This document shows positions 41,237 through 51,153 of a stretch of DNA of 51,981 bases, piece by piece. A program made the translations under genes and the position numbers. The DNA lies in contig SUZH01000006.1 of assembly GCA_015060045.1 (NCBI GenBank), positions 117,354 through 169,334 of the forward strand. Reading direction: 5' to 3'. The notes under the pieces are model-generated. The model ran no database searches. It was not told where the DNA came from and saw only the letters and a program-made list of their open reading frames with translations. The first letter of the stretch is position 1; each line of letters begins with the position of its first letter. This stretch comes from Rikenellaceae bacterium (GTDB lineage Bacteria; Bacteroidota; Bacteroidia; Bacteroidales; Rikenellaceae).

Positions 41237-42787
41237 TTATCGTTTGGGATTCAATACAATATAGGGCACAATCATCTCCTCCATCGAGATACCGCCGTGC
41301 TGGAACGTGTTGCGGTAGTAGCGCACGAAACGGTTGGCATCGTTGTTATAGACCAGAAAATCGCTGTTGTAGGCGAAGATGTAGCTCGACGAGAGGTTGC
41401 CGGCCGGCAGCTGAATATCCTCGGGACGCTGCACCTCATAGACCTCGCGGGAGTTATATTGCAGGTTGCGACCCGTCTTGTAGCGCAGGTTCGACGAGGT
41501 CTCCCGATCACCCGTCACACGCACCGGATTATCGACACGGATCGTGCCGTGGTCGGAGGTGATGATCACCGTGTGGCCCTTCTCGGCCAAAAGCTTGAGG
41601 ATCGTATAGAGGTCCGAATGCTCGAACCAGGAGCGGGTCAGCGAACGGAAAGCCGCCTCGTTTTCGGTCAATTCGCGCACCACATCGGTCTCGGTGCGGG
41701 CGTGCGAAAGGATATCGAGGAAGTTGTAGACGATGACCGAGAAGTCCGCCTCGTAGACACGACGGATGTTCTCGACGAGCTTACGACCCTGCTCGGGGCG
41801 CACCAGCTTATCGAAGGTCATCTTCCACGTCTTGCCGCTCTGAGCCATCAGGCGACGCAGGAACTCCTCCTCGTATTGGTTTTTTCCACCCTCCTCGTTG
41901 TCGTTGAGCCACTTGTTGGGCATCAGGCGGTCGATCGCGCGTGGCATCAGACCGGCAAAGAGTGCGTTTCGTGCATATTGGGTCGCCGTGGGCAGAATGG
42001 CGCAGTAGAAGTCGTCCTGCGCTACGTCGTAATAGCCGCGCAGCATCGACGAAATGGCGCGCCACTGGTCGTAGCGGAAGTTGTCGATCAGAAGCAGCGT
42101 GGTCTTCTGATGCTCCTCTACGATGGGGAAGATAGACGAGCGCATCAGCGTATGCGACATCTGCGGCGTCTCGTCGTCGCGGTGGTTGATCCAATTGTAG
42201 TAGTTGCGTCTTACGAATTTCGAGAAGGCCTGATTCGCTTCGTTCTTCTGGAAGGCCAGAATCTCCTTCACGCTCTGGTCGGTCGAATCCTCCAGCTCGA
42301 TCTCCCAACCCGTCAAGCGGCGGTAGAGCGAGCACCAATCTTGGAACGTTTCGGCCATCTGAAGCGATGTGGAGAGGCGGCCAAACTCCGATCGGTAGTC
42401 GGCCGTGGTCTGCTCCGTCACGAGCTGCTGCTGGTGGACGTTCTTCTTGATCGACAAGAGCACTTGATTCGGATTGACGGGCTTGATGAGGTAATCGGCA
42501 ATCTTCGAGCCGATCGCCTTGTTCATGATATTCTCCTCCTCGCTCTTCGTCACCATGATCACAGGGGTCGTCGGACGCACCTCCTTGATCTTGGGCAGGG
42601 TCTCAAGGCCCGTCATACCGGGCATCATCTCATCGAGGATGATCAGGTCATACGCCCCTTCGGCAGCCATGTCAATTGCGTCATAGCCGTTGTTGCAGGT
42701 ATCCACCTCATACCCCTTGCTGTTGAGAAACAGCAGGTGTGGTTTCAACAGTTCAACCTCATCATCCACCCAGAGAATCTTTACCAT
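41237..42787 (-). CDS. porX: PorX-type response regulator with PglZ domain
   Basis: A protein of 516 residues. The receiver domain at 1-125 starts KILWVDDE (D8, D9), has the phospho-acceptor aspartate D52 (LIILDEMMPGMTG), and conserved T and K in VIMVTKSEEE and LIKPVNP. A helical linker follows, then a PglZ/alkaline-phosphatase-like domain with TLLLIDNFRYDQWRAI, PTATQYARNALFAG and TVIITSDHG, whose acids and histidine would bind zinc. PorX with the kinase PorY controls type IX secretion genes in Porphyromonas, and its PglZ domain acts on oligonucleotides. No other por gene is inside the window. A consensus promoter precedes it. Confidence 0.92.
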   Translation of the reverse strand: MVKILWVDDEVELLKPHLLFLNSKGYEVDTCNNGYDAIDMAAEGAYDLIILDEMMPGMTGLETLPKIKEVRPTTPVIMVTKSEEENIMNKAIGSKIADYLIKPVNPNQVLLSIKKNVHQQQLVTEQTTADYRSEFGRLSTSLQMAETFQDWCSLYRRLTGWEIELEDSTDQSVKEILAFQKNEANQAFSKFVRRNYYNWINHRDDETPQMSHTLMRSSIFPIVEEHQKTTLLLIDNFRYDQWRAISSMLRGYYDVAQDDFYCAILPTATQYARNALFAGLMPRAIDRLMPNKWLNDNEEGGKNQYEEEFLRRLMAQSGKTWKMTFDKLVRPEQGRKLVENIRRVYEADFSVIVYNFLDILSHARTETDVVRELTENEAAFRSLTRSWFEHSDLYTILKLLAEKGHTVIITSDHGTIRVDNPVRVTGDRETSSNLRYKTGRNLQYNSREVYEVQRPEDIQLPAGNLSSSYIFAYNSDFLVYNNDANRFVRYYRNTFQHGGISMEEMIVPYIVLNPKR

Positions 42788-42809
42788 ACGTCTATCGTGT
42801 TATCGCTTA

Positions 42810-42841
42810 CAAAAATAGTTATTTTTCCTATCAAACGCAAA
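42810..42841 (-). promoter_or_regulatory. Promoter of porX
   Basis: Minus-strand TTTG (42838-42841), 20 bases, TATTTTTG (42810-42817); the ATG is 23 bases downstream. Confidence 0.7.
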
Positions 42842-42885
42842 ATCGCGTCCGTTTATTGGTTGATCTTGAAAAAAGTGTCAAAGAA

Positions 42886-42917
42886 ATAAAAAGTGGGCGC
42901 TGATGGGTGCGCCACTT
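42886..42917 (-). terminator. Terminator of the tyrosine recombinase gene
   Basis: Minus-strand AAGTGGCGC...GCGCCCACTT stem with one bulge and a run of T. It lies about 40 bases past the recombinase stop and insulates porX. Confidence 0.75.
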
Positions 42918-42957
42918 GTGCGAGTTTAGTTGTGGGATTTTATGCGCATGGGCCTTT

Positions 42958-44181
42958 TCATTGGCGCCAACGGGCGGCCAGCGGCTCGAGCTGTTGCGAG
43001 AGACGGTTCATCTCCCGATCGAGGTGGCTGCGCGTAATGGTCGCATAGATTTGGGTCGTGCGGATCGATTGATGACCGAGTAGTTTCGAAATCGCCTCGA
43101 TCGGCATTCCGTGTGAGAGGGTCAGCGTCGTCGCAAAGGTGTGACGCGCCGTGTGGAAGGTAATGCGCTTCGTGAGGCCGCACATCCGCGCCAAACGTGC
43201 CAGACAGCGGTTGCACCAACTGTTCGACGGCACGGGGAAAATCGGCCGATCGGGATCTTCTGAGGCATATTTCTCGACAATGGCGTAGGAGATATCGAAC
43301 AACCGCACCTGCACCTGTGTGCCGGTCTTGTGACGGGTAGTTTCGATCCACCAATGGCCATCGACATAGCTCAGTTGTCTGCGCGTAATCCCCTTCAGAT
43401 CGACGAACGAAAGGCCCGTAAAGCAGCTGAAGAGGTAGAGATCGCGCACCAACGCCAGCGCAGGCGAGAGGTTACTGAGCGAGAGCAACTGCACCAACTC
43501 CTGCTCGGTGAGGAAGGCACGTCGCACATGTTCGCTGCGGAGGCGATAGCCGTCAAACGGATCAGAAATCGCATACCCCTGCTTACGCCCCCATTGCAGG
43601 AGGTGTTTCAACGCCGTGAGGTAGATCCAGACGGTGTTCTTGTGAAGCGCCAACTCCCGCAACAGATAGCCGTGGAAGGCAATCACGAAGCGTTGATCAA
43701 TCGCCTCCAGTGGCAGATCCGTATCCTCCGTGTAGGTGGGGATGAATTGCGCGAGGTGGCGTTGCACGCTGTTGTATTTCTGGAGGGTCGAAGGGCTGCG
43801 ATCGACCCCTACCTGCTGCGAGAACTCACGGTTGTGGTTGGCGACAAGTTGTAGCAAGCCCGTCCTCCCATACCTGCCACGCAGGTAACGCTCCTTGACC
43901 AGCTCGGGAGTGACATGCATACATCGTTGCAACAGCTCGGCGTAACAGCGCTCCAACTCGAGACGAATCGCATCGAGCGACTGATTGATGTGTGCCATTT
44001 CGGGGGCACGCCCCACGGCCCGATTTTGGACCACATCCCACGCCTCGGGTGGCAAGGCCAGGCGTGTTGAGAATTGTGTCCTACGCCCATTAACCGCAAT
44101 ACGTCCAAAGATGGGTACAAGACCGCTCTTAAGGGGCGCACTACGTTTGATGTAGAATAACACCTTAAATGTGTGATGCAT
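42958..44181 (-). CDS. Tyrosine recombinase/integrase of Bacteroidetes type
   Basis: A protein of 407 residues. An arm-type DNA-binding domain is at about 1-95 (VLFYIKRSAPLKSGLVPIFGRI), a SAM-like core-binding domain at about 105-205, and the catalytic domain at about 220-395. Catalytic residues seen are K285, H343-x-x-R346, H370 and the nucleophile Y379 (TTQIYAT). The first catalytic arginine is replaced by S258 in CFTGLSFVDL, as in the CTnDOT integrase, so the enzyme may still be active. It could be the remnant of an integrated element or a DNA-inverting recombinase. No relaxase, excisionase or repeat-bounded element was seen nearby. Confidence 0.9.
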   Translation of the reverse strand: MHHTFKVLFYIKRSAPLKSGLVPIFGRIAVNGRRTQFSTRLALPPEAWDVVQNRAVGRAPEMAHINQSLDAIRLELERCYAELLQRCMHVTPELVKERYLRGRYGRTGLLQLVANHNREFSQQVGVDRSPSTLQKYNSVQRHLAQFIPTYTEDTDLPLEAIDQRFVIAFHGYLLRELALHKNTVWIYLTALKHLLQWGRKQGYAISDPFDGYRLRSEHVRRAFLTEQELVQLLSLSNLSPALALVRDLYLFSCFTGLSFVDLKGITRRQLSYVDGHWWIETTRHKTGTQVQVRLFDISYAIVEKYASEDPDRPIFPVPSNSWCNRCLARLARMCGLTKRITFHTARHTFATTLTLSHGMPIEAISKLLGHQSIRTTQIYATITRSHLDREMNRLSQQLEPLAARWRQ

Positions 44182-44302
44182 AAAATAAAAGGTTTTAATG
44201 CAGGCGACATTGCTTGCTCTACGAAATTAGCCAAAATAGCCAACATTATCAACCGCTTATCACCCATTGCTTCCAACCTTCTCCGCCCATGACCAACCAA
44301 CA

Positions 44303-44340
44303 TAAAAAAAACCGCTCCCCCGAAGGGAAGCGGTTTGAAA
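44303..44340 (-). terminator. Terminator of the susCD operon
   Basis: Minus-strand AAACCGCTTCCC-TTCG-GGGGAGCGGTTT followed by five more T. It lies about 24 bases after the third gene's stop. Confidence 0.9.
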
Positions 44341-44359
44341 AAGATATCGCTACGAGAAA

Positions 44360-46066
44360 TTATTTAATCTCGTGCTTCGTCCACGTCAGCTTCAGATCAA
44401 CACGCTGCATCGACTTCAGCATACCCTGACCGTTGAACTTCGCCTTAGCCGAAGCTGCTGCAGCTGCTGCAGTCGTTGACAGACGGTTCGACGTCACATA
44501 AGTTTCACTACCGTAAACATTCTGAGCCCATGCGACAAGGATGAACTCCATCTCCGACGGGAGGCCACGGAACGACATTACAAGGCCGTCCGTGTTGATG
44601 TAACCGTCGATGTATTCAGCAGGAACAGCATCTTCACTATTCGGATCGGGATCAACGAAAGCATCCAAGCCATAGCCTGCAGCCGTGTACATATCAAACG
44701 ACTCGGTATCCCACAGCGAGAAGCTGCATAACTTAATCTCGGTACCCATCAAGCCGATAGCAACCGAGTTTGCATCGCTGTACTTCTCATCAGCATCCCA
44801 GAACTGGGTATAGGGGAAGAGGTATGCCTCCAACTCACAAGCGGGAGCCTCGGCACCGCAACCTGCGAAGTAGAAGGCTACAGCGATAGCGTCCTCAACC
44901 TGAGCAACACCGTTAGCGTCGAAGGGAACAACTACAGCCGTTACCTGGCCGGCCTCCATGGGCTGACCTACAACCGTGCAAGCACCCTCAACAACATTCG
45001 TCAATTCGGGCTCGGCTACGATTGCCTCAACAACCGAAGCGTAGTCAGCCGTTACATCACCGGCAACGAACTGCACGCCTACGGCAGCCACGTCAGCACC
45101 GGCCGTTACGTTTATAACGGGGCTGGCCTGACCGGCCTGGTTAGCAACGTGACCTGCAGCCTGAGCCTCGAGCGAGAAGTCGGTCAGCACAGCACCCGGC
45201 AGAGCGATACGGAACAAACCGTTCGTGTTGGCATACCAACCAAAACCACCCTCCGTGTAGATCATCATACCTACCAACAGACCCTTTACAGGGAAGGTGA
45301 TCACGCCATTCTTCAACGTACCATATGCAGCCGTACCTACGATGAACTCACCATAGTCGGTGGGATTCCAGTCCATACCAAGAGCCTGGTTCGGGATCAC
45401 AACCTTATTGGGATCGGCGATATTAACGATGAAATACTTATCCTCGGTTACATAATCACCCGGCTCGTTATAGGGATAGAGCGACGTATAGGCATTCTTC
45501 AAGAAGATGTAGCCCGGCATGTTGGTGTTCTCGTAGATCTCAACCTCCCACTCAACATTATCCACATCGAATATTGTGGCAATGATGTCATCACGAATCA
45601 GACCCTTACCCAGCAGCACATAGGGCTCGGGAACCGTGAAGTTCAGCACCACCGACGACGCACCATAGGGGGTCGTCATCGTGGGATCGTCGAGCGTAAG
45701 GGTTACGCTGTACGACTTACCATCCTCCATCGAGGCGCGGTCGAAAGCAACCTCAATCGACGAATCTGCCACACCATCAGCGAAAACTACCGACGTAGGA
45801 ACAGTGAAGAGCTCCACATCCTCCTCGGCAACAACAGCCATTACGGGAACCTCGATCGAGCCCTCCGTCTCAACGCGCACTACGGGAATCTCAACAGCCT
45901 CATCCTCTGCCGTCAGCGTGAAATCCGTAGTTGCATCCGACAAGAAGTGCACCTGAGGACCCTCTGCGAACTCACCGGGAGCAATCTCGGTATCCTCCAC
46001 ACAAGCGGTGAAGAGACCCGCAACTGCTACGAGTGCGCTTAAAAAGAAATATCTCAAAGTTTTCAT
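44360..46066 (-). CDS. SusE/SusF-like surface lipoprotein, third gene of the susCD operon
   Basis: A protein of 568 residues with a lipoprotein signal (LVAVAGLFTAC, C22) and the acidic sequence VEDTE right after the cysteine, compatible with surface export. Residues about 40-150 look like Calx-beta or Ig-like strands (VHFLSDATTDFTLTAEDEAVEIPVVRVETEGSIEVPVMAVVAEEDV). A middle domain has repeated aromatic strands (GYIFLKNAYTSLYP, GFGWYANTNGLFRIALPG). Several segments with acidic, Ala/Val-rich composition follow. I do not recognise a named family. By position it should bind the substrate outside the cell. It is about 13 bases after susD. Confidence 0.78.
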   Translation of the reverse strand: MKTLRYFFLSALVAVAGLFTACVEDTEIAPGEFAEGPQVHFLSDATTDFTLTAEDEAVEIPVVRVETEGSIEVPVMAVVAEEDVELFTVPTSVVFADGVADSSIEVAFDRASMEDGKSYSVTLTLDDPTMTTPYGASSVVLNFTVPEPYVLLGKGLIRDDIIATIFDVDNVEWEVEIYENTNMPGYIFLKNAYTSLYPYNEPGDYVTEDKYFIVNIADPNKVVIPNQALGMDWNPTDYGEFIVGTAAYGTLKNGVITFPVKGLLVGMMIYTEGGFGWYANTNGLFRIALPGAVLTDFSLEAQAAGHVANQAGQASPVINVTAGADVAAVGVQFVAGDVTADYASVVEAIVAEPELTNVVEGACTVVGQPMEAGQVTAVVVPFDANGVAQVEDAIAVAFYFAGCGAEAPACELEAYLFPYTQFWDADEKYSDANSVAIGLMGTEIKLCSFSLWDTESFDMYTAAGYGLDAFVDPDPNSEDAVPAEYIDGYINTDGLVMSFRGLPSEMEFILVAWAQNVYGSETYVTSNRLSTTAAAAAASAKAKFNGQGMLKSMQRVDLKLTWTKHEIK

Positions 46067-46079
46067 CTCTTACACATGT

Positions 46080-47819
46080 TTAGTTGTTAATAGGCAAATA
46101 AGTTTTGCAGGGATCAGGATTGTTCATATCCTTCAGGCCCGTGTTCTTCTGAACGGCGTTCAGCGGAATAGGTACATTCCACCAGGGAGCACGACCATTC
46201 GTCTCGTAACGAGCATCGATAGGAGCATTCGAACCCTCCGAACCGGTGATCATACCGTAGTTCAGACGCTTCAGGTCGAAGAAGATCTGACCCTCGCCCC
46301 ACAGCTCCATACGCTTCTGGAAGATAATCTCATCAACCACATCCGAGCCATAGAACTTATAGTTCGAGTCGCGGTGTGCCATGAAGTCGGCGATCAGCGT
46401 CTTAGCCGTACCGGCATCGTAGTGAGCCGTAGCCTCGGCCTCGATCAGGTACATCTCCTCAACACGCATCAGCGGAATATCGGTTACGTTACCTACCGTG
46501 TTGTCATACTTCTCACCCGTGTTGGTGTGGAACTTGAACCATGCATAGGGAGCAATCGGGAACGAACGGTTACCACTCGTATTACCCTCAAACTCATCCT
46601 TGGTCAGCTTCGTGTAGTTCTTGATAGCCTCCCAGCTCTGGTCGGGCGTTACGATGTTCTTCTTGCGGAAGTCCGTATCGCTCATGCGAGCATAGAGAAT
46701 GGCGTTCATACCGGGCTGTGCCAGCGGGCCGTAACCCCATACTGCATCGTTCGATGCATGAGCCGTCCACGAGTGGAGGTTACCCAGCACCGTATCGGTC
46801 GACTGCGACAGAGCCCACATCCACGACGGAGCGATCTTGCAGAAACCGGTATTGGGATCGAGCCACTCAGCCTCGGTCAAAATACGACAGCCCGAAGCGT
46901 TGATAGCCTTACGAGCGTACTCGGCAGCCTTCTTGTAAGCCTCGACACCGGTCGGTACGTTTACCGTAACACCCTCGGCAAGCTCTACATCGCCAATAGC
47001 CTCGTCGTAGCCACCCAACCAGAGGTAAGCACGAGCCTTCAGACCATAAGCTACAGCCTGGCTGGGCATTACAACCGGACGATCCGACACATAACCCTCA
47101 AGCATCGTCTCGGCGTTGTTCAGGTCGTTGAGGATGAAGGCCCACATCTGCTCGCGAGGCAGACGCGGATTGGACTGCAGCTCCTCCATCGTCGAAGCCT
47201 CCGTTACAAGGGGTACAGTCAGACCTACGATCTCAGGCTTGATCTGATAATCAATCGTACCGACCTCACCCGATGCTACAGCGGGAAGAGCCTCGAACAG
47301 ACGAGCCATATCCATATAGTTCGCAGCACGATAGATGCTTGCGATACCCCACTCGGGCGAAGGCTCACCCGTCGAGCTGAATGCCGAAACAGCAGCGTTA
47401 GCGGCAAAAATGAACTGATAGTAGTTGTTGTAGAAGAACATCGTCCAGTTCGAGTGTGCATTCATCATCTCCGAAACACCCACATACATTACAAACTGGA
47501 AACGGTCGTAGTACTGGTTACCACCCTCTACATTACCCGATACGGGGAAAACCTCACCGGCCAGACGATCCAAATGGCCCATAATGCCCGGATAACCAAA
47601 GTCAGTGTGAGTACCGATATCGAGATAGTTGTTCATCATGATCGTCGGCATAGCCGTCAAAATACCATCGGCAGCAAAAGGCGACTGACCAACCTGCTCA
47701 ATCGTAGCCGTGCTACCCTCGGGGAAGGTCTCCTCGATACAGCTCGTCAGCATTACAGCCGAGCCGAGTACGAGTGCAACAAAGCTCTTGAATATCATGT
47801 TTGTTTTCATAGTGTTCAT
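46080..47819 (-). CDS. SusD-like surface nutrient-binding lipoprotein
   Basis: A protein of 579 residues (from the ATG at 47819; ATGs at 47810 and 47798 are possible). The lipobox LTSC has C27. The SusD/RagB fold is indicated by TPR-like helices (ASIYRAANYMDMARLFEALPAV), the mid-protein KARAYLWLGGYDEAI, and the C-terminal block IPLMRVEEMYLIEAEATAHYDAGTAKTLIADFMAHRDSNY, then FQKRMELWGEGQIFFDLKRLNYG. It caps the SusC barrel and captures a glycan or peptide. The ligand is not predictable. It is 10 bases after susC. Confidence 0.94.
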   Translation of the reverse strand: MNTMKTNMIFKSFVALVLGSAVMLTSCIEETFPEGSTATIEQVGQSPFAADGILTAMPTIMMNNYLDIGTHTDFGYPGIMGHLDRLAGEVFPVSGNVEGGNQYYDRFQFVMYVGVSEMMNAHSNWTMFFYNNYYQFIFAANAAVSAFSSTGEPSPEWGIASIYRAANYMDMARLFEALPAVASGEVGTIDYQIKPEIVGLTVPLVTEASTMEELQSNPRLPREQMWAFILNDLNNAETMLEGYVSDRPVVMPSQAVAYGLKARAYLWLGGYDEAIGDVELAEGVTVNVPTGVEAYKKAAEYARKAINASGCRILTEAEWLDPNTGFCKIAPSWMWALSQSTDTVLGNLHSWTAHASNDAVWGYGPLAQPGMNAILYARMSDTDFRKKNIVTPDQSWEAIKNYTKLTKDEFEGNTSGNRSFPIAPYAWFKFHTNTGEKYDNTVGNVTDIPLMRVEEMYLIEAEATAHYDAGTAKTLIADFMAHRDSNYKFYGSDVVDEIIFQKRMELWGEGQIFFDLKRLNYGMITGSEGSNAPIDARYETNGRAPWWNVPIPLNAVQKNTGLKDMNNPDPCKTYLPINN

Positions 47820-47829
47820 CTTTTATTAA

Positions 47830-50800
47830 TTAGAACGTAACGCTAACACCGCCCGAGAACGTACGGATCGGAGCATAGTAGAAGGGGTTCGTAGCACCGC
47901 TGATCGACTGACGCGGATCCAGACCCTGACGCTTCGACCAGTACCATACGTTGTCGCAAGCTACGTAGATGCGGAACTTGTTCACCAGGAACTTCTTCGT
48001 CCACTTCTGGGGCAGCGTGTAACCGATCGTGATGTTCTGAATGTTCAGGTACGAAGCATCCGTAAGGAAGCGGTTCGACTGACGGTTCGAATCATCGTCA
48101 TTGAGTGCGAAGCGAGGAATGTCCGACGAAGCATTCTCCGGCGTCCAAGCGTTCAACAGATCCATGTGGAACGGAACAGCATCCTCGGTCGTCGAAGGCG
48201 AAGCCATGTAACGAGCATAACCCGAGTCGTAGGTCAGACCGCCAAGCTGATAGGTGAACTGAGCCGAGAAATCGAGACCCTTCCACTGCAGCGTCGTACC
48301 GAAACCACCATAGAGGTCGGCAAGAGCATCACCCTGGAACTCAAGACCATGCTCCGAAGCAACACCGTACTGATCCGTTACGTCGCGCTCCTTACCCATG
48401 ATGTCAACCATCGTCTTCTCACCGGTCTCCTCGTCGATCTTCTCCTCCTGGCCGACAACTACGTCCTTCCAGTAGTACCAGGTCGACTTACCGTTCTCGT
48501 TTACACCGGCAAAGGTCGGCATATAGAACTCGTACATCGAAGTACCCTCAGCGAGGAACTTGTTGCCCGAGTAGCGACCAATGCGCGAACCATCGCTCGA
48601 AGTGGTCTGCTTGTACTGATCGGGAAGCGATACGATCTCGTTCTTGTAGTGCGTCATGTTCAGATTTACGCTCCAAACGAAATCCTTCTTGCGGATGATG
48701 TCACCACCCAGCTCGATCTCAACACCACGGTTGGCCATATCACCAATGTTGGTCCAGATCGACGAGAAACCTGCCTCGGTCGGCACACTCAAAGCAAAGA
48801 GCATATCCGAGGTCTTGCGGTTGAAGACGTCGATACCACCATAGAGGCGATCATTCCAGAAGCCGAACTCAACACCCACGTTCAGGTTCGAGTTGGTCTC
48901 CCACGTAATATCCTTGTTACCCTTGCGAACAAGCACGTTGGTTACACCGTTGTTACCATCGTTCTCGATCGAGTAAACATCCGTATAGAGGTTGTAGTAC
49001 GGCAGGTTATCGTTACCCTGCGAACCATACGAAGCCTTGAGCTTCAGCATGTTCACCCAGTCGGCGTTGAACCAGCCCTCCTCGTTGATGATCCAAGCGG
49101 CACCAACCGACCAGAAGTTACCCCAGCGGTTGTCGGGGTGGAACATCGACGATGCATCACGACGGAACGAAACCGAGAAGTGATAACGGTTCTGGTAATC
49201 GTACATACCGCGGAACATGTAACCCTCGTTGTTGTACTCCGAAACCGACGAGCTGCTGGCTGCACGGTCGGTAATAGCACCCGAAAGCTCCGTGTTGTCA
49301 GGCGAGAACATACCACCCTTCGATGCGCTCAAACCATAGCCCTTACGGTTGTACATCTCATGACCAACCAACAGGTTTACGTTGTGATCACCAAACGACT
49401 TCACATAAGTCAAAAGCTGCTGGAAGTTGTAAGCGATCGAACGGCTATGGCTCTTACCTACGATACCACCGTTCTCAGCGAACTGACCATAGTAACCATT
49501 CTGCACCGTAGTCGAACGCGTTTCATCAACCGTCACATTACCATTTACGGTCAGCTTCAGACCATCGTAGATATCAATATCGGCAAAACCACCGGCCGTG
49601 AAGGCGTTACCCTCCGAGCGGTTCATATCGAGCTGCATCGACTGCAGCGTGTTCGACGTACCGGCCTGACGACGCTTCATACCTGCGTTGTTACCGTTAC
49701 CAAAGTCATAAATCTTGAAGCCGTACTTGTCAATCATGATATTACCCTCACCGTCACGCACATAGAGCGGATAGATGGGAGCGGTCAACATAGCATCGGC
49801 GAAGGCGTTACCACCATCCGAAGCACCCTCATCGTCGGGGCTGTTACCGTTGTTCCAGAGGAAGTGGGTGTACGAGAAGTTACCACCAACCTTCAGCCAC
49901 TTCTTGGCCTGATAGTCAGCGCGCAGACGAGCCGTCAGACGCTCCATGTTCGAACCGTCAACGATACCCGTATTGTCCAGATAACCCATCGAAGCGTAGA
50001 AGTTGGCGCGATTCGTAGCAGCAGCAACATTTACGTTGTACTCCTGACGGAACGATGCATCCTTGTAGATCTCATCGAGCCAGTTATCAGGCTGCAACCA
50101 GTAATCCTGGCCATTGTAGTGCACCAGACGACCCTCCGTAGCGTTGGGGTTGATCTTACCGTTCGTACCAATCAGGTTCTCACCTGCGGGAATCGTCATC
50201 ACGTTGTAGCTCAAACCACCCTCATTGGTCGTGAGCATGTTCTTCGAAGCCCAAGCATAAGCCTCAGCCTCCGACTTGCCCAGCACCAACGTCTGATAGT
50301 TCATCATGGCAGCGTGATACATCTCATAATGCTCACTTGCCGTGTTCGTTACGTCATACGACTGCAGGGCCTTCGTGTTGATACCCCACTTGCCATCAAA
50401 CGTAACAACAGCGTCACCAACCTTAGCCTTCTTCGTCGTGATCATGATCACACCGTTTGCACCACGAGCACCATAGAGGGCGTTCGAAGCTGCATCCTTC
50501 AGGATCGTCATCGACTCGATATCGGCCGAGTTCAGGTTGTTGATGTCACCCTCATAGGGCACACCGTCCACTACATACAGCGGCGAGCTACCGGCATACA
50601 TCGAACCAACACCGCGCACGGTCAGCGACTGACCGGCACCGAGACGACCCGTAGCAGACGTAAACTGCACACCGGCTACCTTACCAACGAGGGCGTCCGT
50701 TACGTTCGACGACTGCGTCTTGGCGATGTCGTCCGACTTGATCACCTTAGCCGAACCGGTGAAGGCCTCCTTCTTGGCCGTACCGAAGGCAACCACGATC

Positions 50801-51111
50801 ACATCATCAATAGCCGTTGCATCCTCATGCAGCGTAACCTTAATGTTGGTCTTACCGGCAATAGCCACCGTCTCGGTCTGATAACCGATGAACGAAACCT
50901 GCAGCGATCCGTTAGCCGGAGCCGACAGTGCAAACTCACCACTCGCACCTGTCGTGGTACCTATCGTGGTACCGGCCACAATTACCGTCGCACCTGCGAT
51001 CGGCTGGCCATCGCCGCCTACAACTGTACCAGAAATCTGCTTGTTCTGAGCAATCGCCATTGCGAAGACACTCAAAACAGCCACTAACGATAGTACAAGT
51101 TTTCTTACCAT
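47830..51111 (-). CDS. SusC-like TonB-dependent transporter
   Basis: A protein of 1093 residues from the ATG at 51109-51111 (MVRKLVLSLVAVLSV, signal to about 21). A CarboxypepD_reg domain (QISGTVVGGDGQPIAGATVIV) comes first, then the TonB-box-like IDDVIVVAFG and a plug with VTDALVGKVAGVQ, SPLYVVDGVPYEG and LKDAASNALYGARGANGVIMITTKK, followed by a large barrel. The C-terminus FYYAPIRTFSGGVSVTF is a typical last strand. It imports the ligand presented by SusD. An earlier in-frame ATG (51156) would lie inside the promoter region and is rejected. No glycosidase, ECF sigma factor or hybrid sensor is adjacent. Confidence 0.95.
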   Translation of the reverse strand: MVRKLVLSLVAVLSVFAMAIAQNKQISGTVVGGDGQPIAGATVIVAGTTIGTTTGASGEFALSAPANGSLQVSFIGYQTETVAIAGKTNIKVTLHEDATAIDDVIVVAFGTAKKEAFTGSAKVIKSDDIAKTQSSNVTDALVGKVAGVQFTSATGRLGAGQSLTVRGVGSMYAGSSPLYVVDGVPYEGDINNLNSADIESMTILKDAASNALYGARGANGVIMITTKKAKVGDAVVTFDGKWGINTKALQSYDVTNTASEHYEMYHAAMMNYQTLVLGKSEAEAYAWASKNMLTTNEGGLSYNVMTIPAGENLIGTNGKINPNATEGRLVHYNGQDYWLQPDNWLDEIYKDASFRQEYNVNVAAATNRANFYASMGYLDNTGIVDGSNMERLTARLRADYQAKKWLKVGGNFSYTHFLWNNGNSPDDEGASDGGNAFADAMLTAPIYPLYVRDGEGNIMIDKYGFKIYDFGNGNNAGMKRRQAGTSNTLQSMQLDMNRSEGNAFTAGGFADIDIYDGLKLTVNGNVTVDETRSTTVQNGYYGQFAENGGIVGKSHSRSIAYNFQQLLTYVKSFGDHNVNLLVGHEMYNRKGYGLSASKGGMFSPDNTELSGAITDRAASSSSVSEYNNEGYMFRGMYDYQNRYHFSVSFRRDASSMFHPDNRWGNFWSVGAAWIINEEGWFNADWVNMLKLKASYGSQGNDNLPYYNLYTDVYSIENDGNNGVTNVLVRKGNKDITWETNSNLNVGVEFGFWNDRLYGGIDVFNRKTSDMLFALSVPTEAGFSSIWTNIGDMANRGVEIELGGDIIRKKDFVWSVNLNMTHYKNEIVSLPDQYKQTTSSDGSRIGRYSGNKFLAEGTSMYEFYMPTFAGVNENGKSTWYYWKDVVVGQEEKIDEETGEKTMVDIMGKERDVTDQYGVASEHGLEFQGDALADLYGGFGTTLQWKGLDFSAQFTYQLGGLTYDSGYARYMASPSTTEDAVPFHMDLLNAWTPENASSDIPRFALNDDDSNRQSNRFLTDASYLNIQNITIGYTLPQKWTKKFLVNKFRIYVACDNVWYWSKRQGLDPRQSISGATNPFYYAPIRTFSGGVSVTF

Positions 51112-51153
51112 AAGCGTTAATTTTAAAGTGTTTTTGAATAAAAAGTTCACCGA

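Noticed and set aside
48166..51087. Open frame of 973 codons opposite susC
   Set aside because: Same antisense effect; no signal, motif or start context. Similar long antisense frames lie opposite mfd (35818-37848), the TonB receptor (24162-26063) and susD (46008-47840).
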